A model generated the notes under the pieces. The model did no database searches. It saw only the letters and a list, made by a program, of their open reading frames with translations, and was not told where the DNA came from. The translations under genes and the position numbers were made by a program. Of a DNA stretch of 32,348 nucleotides, positions 13,437-23,191 are shown piece by piece. The stretch comes from JAUNKE01 sp041784625 (GTDB lineage: Bacteria > Bacillota > Clostridia > Peptostreptococcales > Filifactoraceae): contig JBHBDS010000148.1 of NCBI GenBank assembly GCA_041784625.1, positions 1-32,348 of the forward strand. The letters run 5' to 3'. The stretch's first letter is position 1; every line of letters starts with the position of its first letter.

Positions 13437-16072
13437 TGTCAAATATTACACCGATGATGAAACAATATCTCGAAATCAAAGAACAATACAAAGACGCCAT
13501 CTTGTTCTTTCGGTTGGGAGATTTTTACGAAATGTTTTTTGAAGACGCTTTAGTCGCCTCAAAAATACTTGAAATTGCACTTACTGGTAAAAGCTATGGA
13601 GCAGAGGAACGCGCACCGATGTGTGGAGTTCCTTTTCATAGTGCAGAAAATTATATTCAAAAACTGATTCATGCAGGAAAGAAAGTCGCAATCTGCGAAC
13701 AGGTTGAAGATCCAAAACTTGTCAAAGGAATTGTAAAGCGTGAGGTTGTAAAAATTATTACACCAGGAACCAATGTCAATGACAATACTCTGGAGGGTTA
13801 TCAAGATTCCTACTTGATGTGTATCGACTTTGACCAAAAATTCAAAGCGGCATATATCGATGTGACAACAGGAGAAATCAATGTTACATCGATTGAAAAC
13901 GATGCACTATTAGACTTTGTCACACAAATTCAACCGAAAGAAATATTGTTCCACCAAAATTTTTTGATTGGGGCTCAACATAATAAATCCTTGCAAAAAG
14001 AATTTCGTATCATCCAAAGCAGCTATACGACCACAATGCTGGATGATTATTTTGATGGTGCTGCGAGGGCGCACCTTGCAGAGCATATCAACGCAGAGCT
14101 TGAAGAATATCTTCCTGTGCTCAATATGATTTTGGGTTATATTCAGCAGACTCAAGGGATTGTTGCGAACAATATCACCCGAGTGAATATTGCAAAACGC
14201 AACAACTTTTTGCGCCTTGATCCCAATACCAAAAAGAATTTGGAGCTAACGGAAAATGCAACCACGAGACAAAAGAAGAACACCCTATTTGACATTCTTG
14301 ATTACTCCGTTACCAGTGTTGGGAAGAGGACGCTTCGAAAATGGATCGACAATCCGCTAAACGATGTTCAAAAAATCAATGAGCGATTGGATTTGGTGGA
14401 GGAACTAAATCTGAGTTTTGACCTACGATCGGATCTCAAAGAGCTATTTGATGAAATCTATGATATGGAAAGAATCACGGGTAAGATGAGCTACGGAAAT
14501 CTTTCGACCAGAGATGCGGTTGCGCTGCGCTCCTCTTTGTTTGTGTTACCATCGATAATCAAAAGGATTAATGATTCACAGTCGCCATGCTTGAAAAATC
14601 TTATCAAATCGATGGATGATTTGAGCGATATTCATCAGTACTTGCTCGATGCTGTCGTAGATGAGCCGAGCGTATCAATCAAAGATGGAGAAGTTATTCG
14701 AAGTGAGTACAATGAAAATTTGAAGGAATACCGCTTTTTGGAGAAAAATTCTGCGGCAGTATTGCAACAGATCGAAACAAATGCCCGAGAGAGATTAGGA
14801 GTAAAATCACTCAAAGTAGGATACAACAAAGTTTTTGGATACTATTTTGAAATTACACATACAGCCAGCAGAGAAGCAACGATTCCATCGGATTTCATTC
14901 GAAAACAGACGCTCAGCAACGCCGAGCGATATATCAATCAGGAACTCAAAGAGATGGAAGATAAAATTCTTGGGGCAAGACAAAAAATTTTTGAAATCCA
15001 ATCAGAAATTTTTGATGAAATAAAAAATGTGCTCAGCCGAAATATTTTGCGCATTAATCAAACGGCAGAACAAATTGGGATCATCGACGCATTGCTCTCG
15101 CTTTCAATTGCAAGTATCGAGAGAAATATGGTTCGTCCGAAGTTTAATAATAAAAGGGTGTTTGAGATTGAGGCATCAAGACATCCCGTGATCGAAAATA
15201 TTCTGGGCGAGGATCATTTTGTTCCAAATGACATTATGGTGAACCAAAATTCAAGGATCCAAATTATCACGGGTCCTAATATGGGTGGAAAGTCAACCTA
15301 CATGAGACAGGCAGCAATTATTGCGATTATGGCTCACATGGGTTCTTTTGTTACGGCAAAATCAGCGAATCTTCCTGTTCTTGATGCAATTTTTACGAGG
15401 GTTGGTGCATCGGATGACTTGAGTTTGGGGCAAAGTACCTTTATGGTGGAGATGAAAGAAGTATCTCATATTATCAAAAATGCGACAGAAAATTCGTTGA
15501 TTATTCTGGACGAAGTCGGTCGAGGGACGAGTACCTTTGACGGAATGAGTATCGCTTGGGCGCTCATCGAATATTTCTCTGAAAAAATTAATAGCACGAC
15601 ATTATTTTCAACTCATTATCACGAAATCACCGAACTTGAAAATTTGCACGACAATATCCAGAATTTTTATATTGCAGTCAATGAAGATGGCAACGATATT
15701 CGATTTTTGCACAAGATTATGAAAGGCAAGATGGACAAAAGCTACGGAATCCACGTGGCAAATATTGCTGGAATCCCAGCAGAAATCCTAAGCCGAGCGA
15801 ACGAAAAACTCAAATTGCTTGAAAAAAATGAGTTGATTAGTCCGCAATTTTTTGAGACAAGACAAACGGATACGAATCGTGCTCCTGTTGCCGAAGAATC
15901 TACAATTTCTGCTTCAGACAACAAAAGCTCAAAACAAATGTCATTTGAAGATTATAGCTCAAAAGAAATTCTCGAGCGATTAGACAGCTTGGATATGGAT
16001 GATGTAAGCCCTAGGGCGGCATTTCAGATTTTAGAGGAATTGCAACGCATTGCAAAAGAAAGGATTTTGTAA
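13436..16072 (+). CDS. mutS: DNA mismatch repair protein MutS
   Basis: 878 residues. Recognises mismatches and small loops, then recruits MutL. Phe30-Tyr31-Glu32 in RLGDFYEMFFEDA is the mismatch-probing motif of MutS1. The connector, lever and clamp regions follow, and the ABC-type ATPase has Walker A GPNMGGKST at 613-621, with DEVGRGTSTFDG and STHYHEIT further on. The C-terminal tail holds QMSFED, which resembles a sliding-clamp binding motif. Start and stop both overlap neighbours by one base (TAATG junctions), so the miaB-mutS-mutL genes are probably translationally coupled. Confidence 0.98.
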   Translation: MSNITPMMKQYLEIKEQYKDAILFFRLGDFYEMFFEDALVASKILEIALTGKSYGAEERAPMCGVPFHSAENYIQKLIHAGKKVAICEQVEDPKLVKGIVKREVVKIITPGTNVNDNTLEGYQDSYLMCIDFDQKFKAAYIDVTTGEINVTSIENDALLDFVTQIQPKEILFHQNFLIGAQHNKSLQKEFRIIQSSYTTTMLDDYFDGAARAHLAEHINAELEEYLPVLNMILGYIQQTQGIVANNITRVNIAKRNNFLRLDPNTKKNLELTENATTRQKKNTLFDILDYSVTSVGKRTLRKWIDNPLNDVQKINERLDLVEELNLSFDLRSDLKELFDEIYDMERITGKMSYGNLSTRDAVALRSSLFVLPSIIKRINDSQSPCLKNLIKSMDDLSDIHQYLLDAVVDEPSVSIKDGEVIRSEYNENLKEYRFLEKNSAAVLQQIETNARERLGVKSLKVGYNKVFGYYFEITHTASREATIPSDFIRKQTLSNAERYINQELKEMEDKILGARQKIFEIQSEIFDEIKNVLSRNILRINQTAEQIGIIDALLSLSIASIERNMVRPKFNNKRVFEIEASRHPVIENILGEDHFVPNDIMVNQNSRIQIITGPNMGGKSTYMRQAAIIAIMAHMGSFVTAKSANLPVLDAIFTRVGASDDLSLGQSTFMVEMKEVSHIIKNATENSLIILDEVGRGTSTFDGMSIAWALIEYFSEKINSTTLFSTHYHEITELENLHDNIQNFYIAVNEDGNDIRFLHKIMKGKMDKSYGIHVANIAGIPAEILSRANEKLKLLEKNELISPQFFETRQTDTNRAPVAEESTISASDNKSSKQMSFEDYSSKEILERLDSLDMDDVSPRAAFQILEELQRIAKERIL

Positions 16073-18108
16073 TGAAAAAAATATTCTTGTTGGACGACTT
16101 GACGATAAACAAAATTGCTGCGGGCGAGGTGGTGGAGCGACCTGCATCCGTAATCAAAGAACTTGTCGAAAATTCTATTGACGCATCATCCAAAAGAATC
16201 ACGATTGAAATTTCGGACGGGGGAAAAGAATTAATTACCATTAGCGATGATGGGGACGGGATTGATCCAGAGGACATTACGTTAGCATTCGAGCGACACA
16301 GTACCAGCAAACTCCGACAAATTGAAGATATTCAGCTACTTTATACCAATGGTTTTCGAGGAGAGGCACTGTCATCCATCGCTGCGGTTTCAAAAATCGA
16401 AATGATGACGAATGTCGATGACTCGGGACTTGGAAAAAGAGTAGTGGTTCAAGATGGAAAAATCCAAAGCATCCAAGATGCTGGAATGAAAAAAGGGACG
16501 ATCATCCGTGTAAAGGATTTGTTCTATAATATTCCAGCGCGGAAAAAATTTCTCAAATCCAATACGACAGAAACTTCTCAAATTAATGAGATTCTTTCAA
16601 AACTTGCGATCGCAAACTCCGATATTGCAATGAAGTATATTTCAAATGGACGAGAGGTGTTTGGCACAGTTGGTGACGGAGAGATGCTCAATGCGATTTC
16701 GGCAATATATGGAAGATCCATCAGCTCGGGTTTGATTCCGATCCGTTACCAAAGCAATCAGCTATCCATCGAAGGCTATGTGTCTAAATCAAACCTGTAT
16801 CAATCGAATCGAAAGAAAGAACATATTTTTTTCAACAAAAGATCGGTGAGAAACAGTCCGCTGGCTTATGTTGTCGAAAATATTTACAAAGACCTCATTC
16901 CGATTGGAAAATATCCCGTATTTTTCATTAACATATCGATTGATCCGATGCATATCGACCCCAATGTGCATCCATCAAAACTAGAAATAAAAATTTCTTC
17001 TGACGTGGATATTGCGCAGCCGCTTAGTGAGTGTATTCGTGAGGCACTTTTTCAATCGAGCAGGAACTTGATTCCGCAAGCCCAAGTAAAATCTTCTTTT
17101 GCTTATCATCACGAAAAATCTTCAGAGATGGAAAGAGATTCATTATCTCGAGATTTTGCTGCACCACAAAATGATTCCTCACAAAGTTATTCATCTCTAA
17201 GTAATCCATTTTACCGTGGTGCGTTACAAGACGACTCGTCAGCAAATCCATTTTTCTATGAGAAATCAGATATAGTTCATCCTACGCATCCAAAGGTTTA
17301 TGAAAGTGAATCGAATTATGGAAAAAGTTCTTTTGAATACAATGAATTTGTGATGAATGAAAACGAAGAAGCCAATCAAGAGGTGATTCACCATGAAGAC
17401 CGTGAAATCCCATCGGATTTTGGGCAGTATTTTCCTAGCAAAAAAATCGAAAAAGAAGAAGAGACATTAAATTATTCCCAAGTGAGTATCATGGGGAATT
17501 CCTCTGAAATACTTGATTATACTAAACTAAAAGTAGTCGGTGTCGTGATGAGCACTTACATTGTTGTCACACTGGGTGAGTCGATGTTTTTGATTGATCA
17601 ACATGCGGCGCATGAAAGGATTCAATACGAAAAATTTTTGAGACAGCTAAATTTGGATGCTGATGATCAACAATTTGCATCACAGGAATTGCTTGTTGCG
17701 GAGCTCAGAGAATTCTCGAGCTTTGAGCACGAGATACTTTTAGAAAACAGTGCGATTTTTCATCGTTTGGGATATGCAATTGAAGATTTTGGGTTCAATC
17801 GAATTGCGATTCGTTCCTATCCGATTTTTTTTGAAAAGGTTCAGGGACTCGAATTTTTTACTCAGATTGCCGATTTGCTTTTTGAAGAAAAAAATGTCAG
17901 CTTAAATGAGTATTTCAATGATAAAATCGCCAAAATGGCTTGCAAAAGTTCGGTGAAAGCAAACCAAACGATACAGGAGCAAGAAATTACTCGATTATTT
18001 GAAAGACTGAACGAATGCACCAATAAATATACCTGTCCGCATGGTCGACCGATTTTTGTTGAATGGAAAAAAAGAGAAATCGAAAAAATGTTCAAAAGGA
18101 TTGTATAA
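16072..18108 (+). CDS. mutL: DNA mismatch repair endonuclease MutL
   Basis: 678 residues. The N-terminal GHKL ATPase has KIAAGEVVERPASVIKELVE, DDGDGI and GFRGEAL. A long polar linker (about 335-480) carries two NPF[YF] motifs at 378 and 392. The C-terminal domain has the metal-dependent nicking motifs of MutL from bacteria lacking MutH: DQHAAHE beginning at Asp509, ACKSSVK with Cys624, and CPHGRP beginning at Cys655. QELLV at 538-542 resembles the clamp-binding motif of B. subtilis MutL. It therefore should nick the daughter strand itself. The gene overlaps the mutS stop by one base; miaA starts one base after its stop. Confidence 0.97.
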   Translation: MKKIFLLDDLTINKIAAGEVVERPASVIKELVENSIDASSKRITIEISDGGKELITISDDGDGIDPEDITLAFERHSTSKLRQIEDIQLLYTNGFRGEALSSIAAVSKIEMMTNVDDSGLGKRVVVQDGKIQSIQDAGMKKGTIIRVKDLFYNIPARKKFLKSNTTETSQINEILSKLAIANSDIAMKYISNGREVFGTVGDGEMLNAISAIYGRSISSGLIPIRYQSNQLSIEGYVSKSNLYQSNRKKEHIFFNKRSVRNSPLAYVVENIYKDLIPIGKYPVFFINISIDPMHIDPNVHPSKLEIKISSDVDIAQPLSECIREALFQSSRNLIPQAQVKSSFAYHHEKSSEMERDSLSRDFAAPQNDSSQSYSSLSNPFYRGALQDDSSANPFFYEKSDIVHPTHPKVYESESNYGKSSFEYNEFVMNENEEANQEVIHHEDREIPSDFGQYFPSKKIEKEEETLNYSQVSIMGNSSEILDYTKLKVVGVVMSTYIVVTLGESMFLIDQHAAHERIQYEKFLRQLNLDADDQQFASQELLVAELREFSSFEHEILLENSAIFHRLGYAIEDFGFNRIAIRSYPIFFEKVQGLEFFTQIADLLFEEKNVSLNEYFNDKIAKMACKSSVKANQTIQEQEITRLFERLNECTNKYTCPHGRPIFVEWKKREIEKMFKRIV

Positions 18109-18109
18109 T

Positions 18110-19039
18110 ATGGACTCAAAAAAAAATAATGTAATAATCATAGCGGGACCGACTGGAGTTGGAAAAACCGATCTCTCGCTTGCGGTTGCGAAAGAATTTG
18201 ACGGAGAGATTATTTCTGCGGATTCGATGCAAATCTACAGAGGGCTCGATGTTGGCACGGCAAAAATCACCCATGACGAGATGAACGGAGTGCCGCATCA
18301 TCTTATTGATGTTGTGGATCCAACGGAAAAATTTTCGGTATTTGACTTTCAACAACATTCTACAAAAATCATTCATGAAATCGTCCAAAGAGGAAAAACA
18401 CCAATTGTTGTTGGAGGTACAGGTTTATATGTCAATACGCTGCTATATGAAATGGACTTCAACAAAGCGGATAACGATGAGGAATATCGAAAAGAACTTT
18501 GGAAAATCTCCGAAGAAAAAGGCGAAGATTTTCTTTATGAAATGTTACTCTCTGTAGCGCCACAAACAAAAATTGAAAAAGAGAATACCAAAAGAGTAAT
18601 TCGAGCGCTAGAAATTTTTCGTAGCACGGGAACAATTGAAGAGTTTGAATCAATGCCGCAACGAAAAGATATTAATCCCATCTTGATTGTTTTGAATCGA
18701 GACAGGGCGGAACTTTATGAACGAATTAACCTACGAGTAGATAAAATGATACAAGATGGTTTACTTGAAGAAGTAAAAAACTTGTACGATAACGGAATTG
18801 ACGACAAATATCAATCGATGAAAGCAATTGGTTACTACCAAATCATTCAATATTTTCAAGGAATATTTACACAAGAAGAATCCATCGAAAAAATCAAACA
18901 AGAGTCACGCCGATATGCAAAAAGACAGCTCACATGGTTCAAACGTTATAAAGAAGCTCTATGGTTTGATACTGCTAACTCTTCAGAAGAAGAAATAATT
19001 AATGCAATTAAGCAAAAAATCTCAACTAACTTTGCATAA
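18110..19039 (+). CDS. miaA: tRNA dimethylallyltransferase MiaA
   Basis: 309 residues. Transfers the dimethylallyl group to A37, giving i6A, the substrate of MiaB. P-loop GPTGVGKT at 13-20, then ISADSMQIYRGLDVGTAK and GVPHHLIDV, the classic family run. KQESRRYAKRQLTWFKR near the C-terminus is the tRNA-contact signature. The ATG at 18110 follows the mutL stop directly and uses an AAAGGA site inside mutL; an in-frame extension into mutL is rejected because family proteins begin just before the P-loop. Unlike many relatives, no hfq follows; the Rnf operon is next after 89 nt without an evident terminator. Confidence 0.97.
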   Translation: MDSKKNNVIIIAGPTGVGKTDLSLAVAKEFDGEIISADSMQIYRGLDVGTAKITHDEMNGVPHHLIDVVDPTEKFSVFDFQQHSTKIIHEIVQRGKTPIVVGGTGLYVNTLLYEMDFNKADNDEEYRKELWKISEEKGEDFLYEMLLSVAPQTKIEKENTKRVIRALEIFRSTGTIEEFESMPQRKDINPILIVLNRDRAELYERINLRVDKMIQDGLLEEVKNLYDNGIDDKYQSMKAIGYYQIIQYFQGIFTQEESIEKIKQESRRYAKRQLTWFKRYKEALWFDTANSSEEEIINAIKQKISTNFA

Positions 19040-19044
19040 AAATA

Positions 19045-19073
19045 TGGATTTGATGAAAGTTTTGTAGTATACT
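19045..19073 (+). promoter_or_regulatory. Tentative rnf operon promoter
   Basis: TATACT at 19068-19073 is a fair -10. The -35 at 17 nt (TGGATT) is poor, and TTGATG at 19050 is too close. Read-through from miaA is possible since no terminator separates them. Confidence 0.35.
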
Positions 19074-19128
19074 GTTGCGTTGTAGGTGTAGATGCAGCGT
19101 GTTGACTAAGATAATAGGAGGTAAAAGT

Positions 19129-20457
19129 ATGAAAATTCTCACCTTCAAAGGGGGAATCCATCCGCCGCACAATAAAAAGAGTACAGAGCATAAACCGATA
19201 GAAGTTGCTGTGCAACCAAAAATCGTGTACATTCCTCTTTCTCAACATATAGGTGCACCAAGCTCTGCCTTGGTTGTAAAAGGAGATATTGTAAAGCGCG
19301 GACAAAAAATTGGTGAGGCAACAGGATTCGTTTCAGCGCCAGTTCATTCATCCGTATCGGGTGTAGTAAAAGATATTGCGCCAAGGCTAGTTCCAGGCGG
19401 TCAAAAAGTAATGTGTGTCGAAATAGAAAATGATATGCAAGATGATGTGTACGATCAACTTCCAAGCTACCCTGGTATTGATCAAATGACGGCAGAAGAG
19501 CTGCTAAATATGATCAAAGAAGCTGGGATTGTTGGAATGGGGGGAGCGACATTCCCAACACATGTAAAAGTTTCGCCACCGCCAGATAAAAAAATCGATG
19601 TCGTAATTCTCAACGGTGCAGAATGCGAACCGTACTTGACAGCGGACCATCGATTGATGCTTGAAAAACCAGAAGATATTGTTCTTGGATTGCAAGTACT
19701 GATGAAAATTCTTGGAGTGGAAAAATCTTACATAGGAATTGAAGATAACAAAATGGATTGCGTGGATGTGATGACAAAAGCGGCAGCCCATGATAGCAAA
19801 ATTGAAGTTGTTGCCTTCCAAACAAAATATCCTCAGGGAGCAGAGAAACAGCTTATTTTTGCTTGTACAAATCGAGAAGTACCATCGGGTGGACTTCCAG
19901 CAGATATTGGCGCAGTAGTGTGTAATGTTGCAACGGCTGCACAAATTGCGTTAACGTTAAAAACAGGAATGCCTTTGATTGAAAGAATTTGTACAGTCAC
20001 AGGTTCTTGCGTCAAAGAACCAAAAAATCTTTGGATCAAAACGGGTACATTGTACTCTGATATCGTAGAACAATGCGGAGGGTTTTCTACAGAGCCTCGC
20101 AAAGTGGTCAGTGGTGGACCGATGATGGGTCTGGCTCAATCAACGCTCGAAGTTCCTGCAACAAAGGGAAGTTCCGGAATTCTTTGCTTGAGCAAACAAG
20201 AAGTGGGTACAGAGGAGCCATCTAACTGTATTCGTTGTGCAAAATGTATTTCGATCTGTCCTGCGAAGATTCAGCCAATGTACATCAGTGCATTCTCATT
20301 AAAAATGGATTTCGAAAAAGCGGAAGAGTACAAAGCTCTCGATTGTATCGAATGTGGTTCTTGTTCATTTGTATGTCCAGCAAGACGACCATTGTTGCAA
20401 TCAATCCGTGTTGCAAAACGTGAAATCATGGCAAATAGAAGAAAGGCTAGTAAGTAG
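19129..20457 (+). CDS. rnfC: Rnf complex subunit C (NADH-side subunit)
   Basis: 442 residues. Peripheral subunit that holds FMN and iron-sulfur clusters and exchanges electrons with NAD. GGIHPPHNK at the N-terminus, GIVGMGGATFPTHVK (nucleotide/FMN region) and NGAECEPYLTADHRLM are conserved. Two ferredoxin motifs sit near the end: CIRCAKCISIC (Cys367, 370, 373, 377) and CIECGSCSFVC (Cys406, 409, 412, 416). The start is at 19129 after a strong ATAGGAGG; an upstream in-frame ORF with a Cys-Arg repeat is not part of the family. First gene of rnfCDGEAB, the order seen in Clostridia and Acetobacterium. Confidence 0.96.
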   Translation: MKILTFKGGIHPPHNKKSTEHKPIEVAVQPKIVYIPLSQHIGAPSSALVVKGDIVKRGQKIGEATGFVSAPVHSSVSGVVKDIAPRLVPGGQKVMCVEIENDMQDDVYDQLPSYPGIDQMTAEELLNMIKEAGIVGMGGATFPTHVKVSPPPDKKIDVVILNGAECEPYLTADHRLMLEKPEDIVLGLQVLMKILGVEKSYIGIEDNKMDCVDVMTKAAAHDSKIEVVAFQTKYPQGAEKQLIFACTNREVPSGGLPADIGAVVCNVATAAQIALTLKTGMPLIERICTVTGSCVKEPKNLWIKTGTLYSDIVEQCGGFSTEPRKVVSGGPMMGLAQSTLEVPATKGSSGILCLSKQEVGTEEPSNCIRCAKCISICPAKIQPMYISAFSLKMDFEKAEEYKALDCIECGSCSFVCPARRPLLQSIRVAKREIMANRRKASK

Positions 20458-20468
20458 GTAGGTGAAAT

Positions 20469-21428
20469 ATGGAGAATAAATTGTTAGTTTCATCATCTCC
20501 TCATATTCAGACAAAGACCAATGTGTCCAATGTTATGAGAGATGTCGTAATTGCATTATTGCCAGCAACTCTAGCAGGAATTTTCTTTTTTGGGGTTTCG
20601 GCTGCCATTAATGTAGTTGTTGCGGTTATTGGAGCGGTTGCATCCGAATATATCGTTCAAAAAATAATGAAAAAACCTGTGACGATCAGCGATCTGTCTG
20701 CGGTTGTTACGGGATTACTTTTGGCGATGAATGTACCAGCATCATTGCCATGGTGGATTACTTTAATCGGTTCTATTTTTGCAATTGTCGTTGCAAAACA
20801 ACTTTTTGGTGGACTTGGACATAACTTCATCAACCCTGCGCTTGCTGCAAGAGCGGTTCTATTGGCATCTTGGCCAGTACCGATGACAAACTGGACAGCG
20901 CCAGGTGCTGATGCAATGTCTACAGCGACTCCGCTTTCTATTATCAAAGGTGGAGCGGATGCAATGGCAAATGTTTCAAATGGAACAGGCGTTGTTGATA
21001 TCATGGATCTGCTCATCGGACGATCGGGGGGATGTATCGGAGAGACTTCTGCTATACTACTTCTTCTTGGCGGAGTGTACCTCATTTATCGTGGAGTAAT
21101 CACTTATCATGTGCCAGTAGTGTATCTATCAACTGTGTTCATTTTGACTTTTGCTTTTTCAGGGTTCAATTTGGATATGGCGATTTATAATCTTCTAGCA
21201 GGAGGATTGTTCCTTGGGGCATTCTTTATGGCTACGGATTATGCGAGTTCTCCAGTTAATACGAGAGCGCAAATCGTATATGCTTTTGGCTGTGGATTCT
21301 TGACATCCGTAATCCGATATTTCGGCGGATATCCAGAAGGTGTTTCTTACTCCATTCTATTGATGAATGTTGCTACACCACTTTTGGATAAATATATCGT
21401 TCCGAAGAAATTTGGGGAGGTGGCATAA
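20469..21428 (+). CDS. rnfD: Rnf complex subunit D
   Basis: 319 residues, an integral membrane protein with about eight to ten spans, related to NqrB. It starts LLVSSSPHIQTKTNVSNVMRD as family members do. The segment MSTATPLS contains Thr154 in the place where RnfD/NqrB carry covalently bound FMN. FGGLGHNFINPALAARA is a further signature. It is thought to form part of the ion path. It overlaps the rnfG ATG by one base. Confidence 0.96.
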   Translation: MENKLLVSSSPHIQTKTNVSNVMRDVVIALLPATLAGIFFFGVSAAINVVVAVIGAVASEYIVQKIMKKPVTISDLSAVVTGLLLAMNVPASLPWWITLIGSIFAIVVAKQLFGGLGHNFINPALAARAVLLASWPVPMTNWTAPGADAMSTATPLSIIKGGADAMANVSNGTGVVDIMDLLIGRSGGCIGETSAILLLLGGVYLIYRGVITYHVPVVYLSTVFILTFAFSGFNLDMAIYNLLAGGLFLGAFFMATDYASSPVNTRAQIVYAFGCGFLTSVIRYFGGYPEGVSYSILLMNVATPLLDKYIVPKKFGEVA

Positions 21429-21985
21429 TGAAAAATGAAGTAATTAAGCTAGGAGTAATCCTAGCGCTAATCAGTTTTGTTGCCTCTGGTATCCTTGCGG
21501 TTGTAAACAATACAACGGCACCAATTATCGCAGCGCAAGAACTTGCTGCGAGTGACATGGCAAGACAAGAACTTCTTCCAGAAGCTACAGCTTTTGAAAA
21601 AATAGAAAATGAATTCGGCGGAAATGTTGTCGATGTTTACACTGCACAAAATGGTTCAGATTTGGTTGGGTATATCATTACAACAAAAACAAAAGGCTAT
21701 GGCGGAGTTTTTGATGTAATCACTGGAATCAAAGTAGACGGAACAGTATCTGGAGTAAAATTGGGAACACTCAATGAAACGCCAGGGCTTGGCGCAAAAG
21801 CAGCGGATGCTTTATTCATCGATCAATTTGATTCAATCTCAACAGACAAAGAAGCTTTTGTGAGCAAAAATGCAACTGGAGCTGAAAGTGAAATCGTTGC
21901 AATTTCAGGTGCAACCATCACTTCGGATGCCGTTACAAATGGTGTGAACGAAGCAATTGCGCTCTATAATAGTAGCTTGAAATAG
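21428..21985 (+). CDS. rnfG: Rnf complex subunit G (covalent flavoprotein)
   Basis: 185 residues. A single N-terminal membrane span anchors an outward domain of the FMN-binding type. SGATITSDAV holds Thr163, the expected site of the phosphodiester-linked FMN (SGAT motif). GYGGVFDVITGI and NETPGLGAKA are conserved. It passes electrons across the membrane part of the complex. It starts on the last base of rnfD and is followed after 12 nt by rnfE. Confidence 0.96.
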   Translation: MKNEVIKLGVILALISFVASGILAVVNNTTAPIIAAQELAASDMARQELLPEATAFEKIENEFGGNVVDVYTAQNGSDLVGYIITTKTKGYGGVFDVITGIKVDGTVSGVKLGTLNETPGLGAKAADALFIDQFDSISTDKEAFVSKNATGAESEIVAISGATITSDAVTNGVNEAIALYNSSLK

Positions 21986-21997
21986 GAGGGGAGTTTT

Positions 21998-22594
21998 ATG
22001 AATATCTTCAAAGTAATAAAAAATGGTATCATCGACGAAAACCCAACCTTTTCTCAAGTTTTGGGGATGTGTCCGACGCTTGCAGTAACAACTTCTGCAA
22101 TCAACGGCCTAGGAATGGGTATGGCGACTACAGTCGTACTTATGATGTCCAACTTATTTATTTCGATACTTAGAAAAGTGATACCAGCAAAAATTCGTAT
22201 ACCAGCATATGTTATTGTTATTGCTTCATTCGTAACAATTGTCGGGATGCTTCTAAAAGCATTTGTTCCTGCATTGGACAAATCTTTGGGCTTGTTTATC
22301 CCGCTGATTGTAGTAAACTGTATCATTCTTGCGAGAGCAGAGAGTTTTGCTTCCAAAAATGGACCAATTGCATCGATTTTTGACGGAGTAGGTATGGGTC
22401 TTGGCTTTACACTAGCGCTTACAATTCTTGGACTCATCCGTGAGTTGTTTGGAAATGGTTCTATTTTTGGAATGGCGATTTTTGGTGCAAATTTCCAACC
22501 TGCACTTATTATGATCCTTCCACCAGGGGCATTCTTGGTTCTTGGAACTCTGCTAGCAATAAAAAATAAAGTTGATATGAAGAAAAGAGGATAG
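21998..22594 (+). CDS. rnfE: Rnf complex subunit E
   Basis: 198 residues with about six membrane spans, paired with RnfA in the membrane. GMCPTLAVTTSA has Cys25, and VVNCII has Cys108; the matching cysteines of RnfA and RnfE hold an intramembrane iron-sulfur cluster in solved Rnf/Nqr complexes. A good AGGAGG site precedes it. Confidence 0.96.
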   Translation: MNIFKVIKNGIIDENPTFSQVLGMCPTLAVTTSAINGLGMGMATTVVLMMSNLFISILRKVIPAKIRIPAYVIVIASFVTIVGMLLKAFVPALDKSLGLFIPLIVVNCIILARAESFASKNGPIASIFDGVGMGLGFTLALTILGLIRELFGNGSIFGMAIFGANFQPALIMILPPGAFLVLGTLLAIKNKVDMKKRG

Positions 22595-22602
22595 GAGGAA
22601 TC

Positions 22603-23181
22603 ATGAAAGATATATTGATTATATTATTAGCATCGATTTTTGTTAATAACTTTGTAATGTCAAAATTCTTAGGGATTTGTCCTTTCCTAGGAGTATCTAA
22701 GAAAATAGAAACTGCAATCGGTATGGGTATGGCGGTTACATTCGTAATCGTGCTCGCATCGATTATTACATGGATCGTTCAGATGACTATTCTTGTTCCA
22801 CTGGACATCGAGTATATGCAAACCATTGCGTTTATTCTAGTAATTGCTGCTTTGGTACAGTTGGTTGAAATGATTATCCAAAAACTTTCGCCAACTCTTT
22901 ACCAAGCTCTTGGAGTATTCTTGCCGCTTATCACAACAAACTGTGCGGTACTTGGGGTTGCAATCCTTAACATCCAAAACGAATACAACTTGATCCAAAC
23001 AATTTTTAACGGGGCAGGTGGTGCGCTTGGATTCACTTTGTCCATCGTATTGTTTGCTGGAATCAGAGAACGTTTGGAAATCTCGGATATTCCAGAATCG
23101 TTCCAAGGATATCCAATTGCGTTGATTACAGCTGGAATTATGTCTGTAGCTTTCTTGGGCTTTACAGGACTTGTAAAATAG
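22603..23181 (+). CDS. rnfA: Rnf complex subunit A
   Basis: 192 residues, about six spans, homologous to RnfE but in inverted topology according to the family. MSKFLGICPFLGVSKK has Cys26 and TTNCAVLGVA has Cys114, partners of the RnfE cysteines. Spacing to rnfE is 8 nt, with AGGAGG. Confidence 0.97.
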   Translation: MKDILIILLASIFVNNFVMSKFLGICPFLGVSKKIETAIGMGMAVTFVIVLASIITWIVQMTILVPLDIEYMQTIAFILVIAALVQLVEMIIQKLSPTLYQALGVFLPLITTNCAVLGVAILNIQNEYNLIQTIFNGAGGALGFTLSIVLFAGIRERLEISDIPESFQGYPIALITAGIMSVAFLGFTGLVK

Positions 23182-23191
23182 GAGGAAGAGT

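Noticed and set aside
19075..19128. In-frame extension of rnfC with a Cys-Arg repeat (CRCRCRC)
   Set aside because: The strong ATAGGAGG site and family N-terminus place the start at 19129; the extension overlaps the leader.
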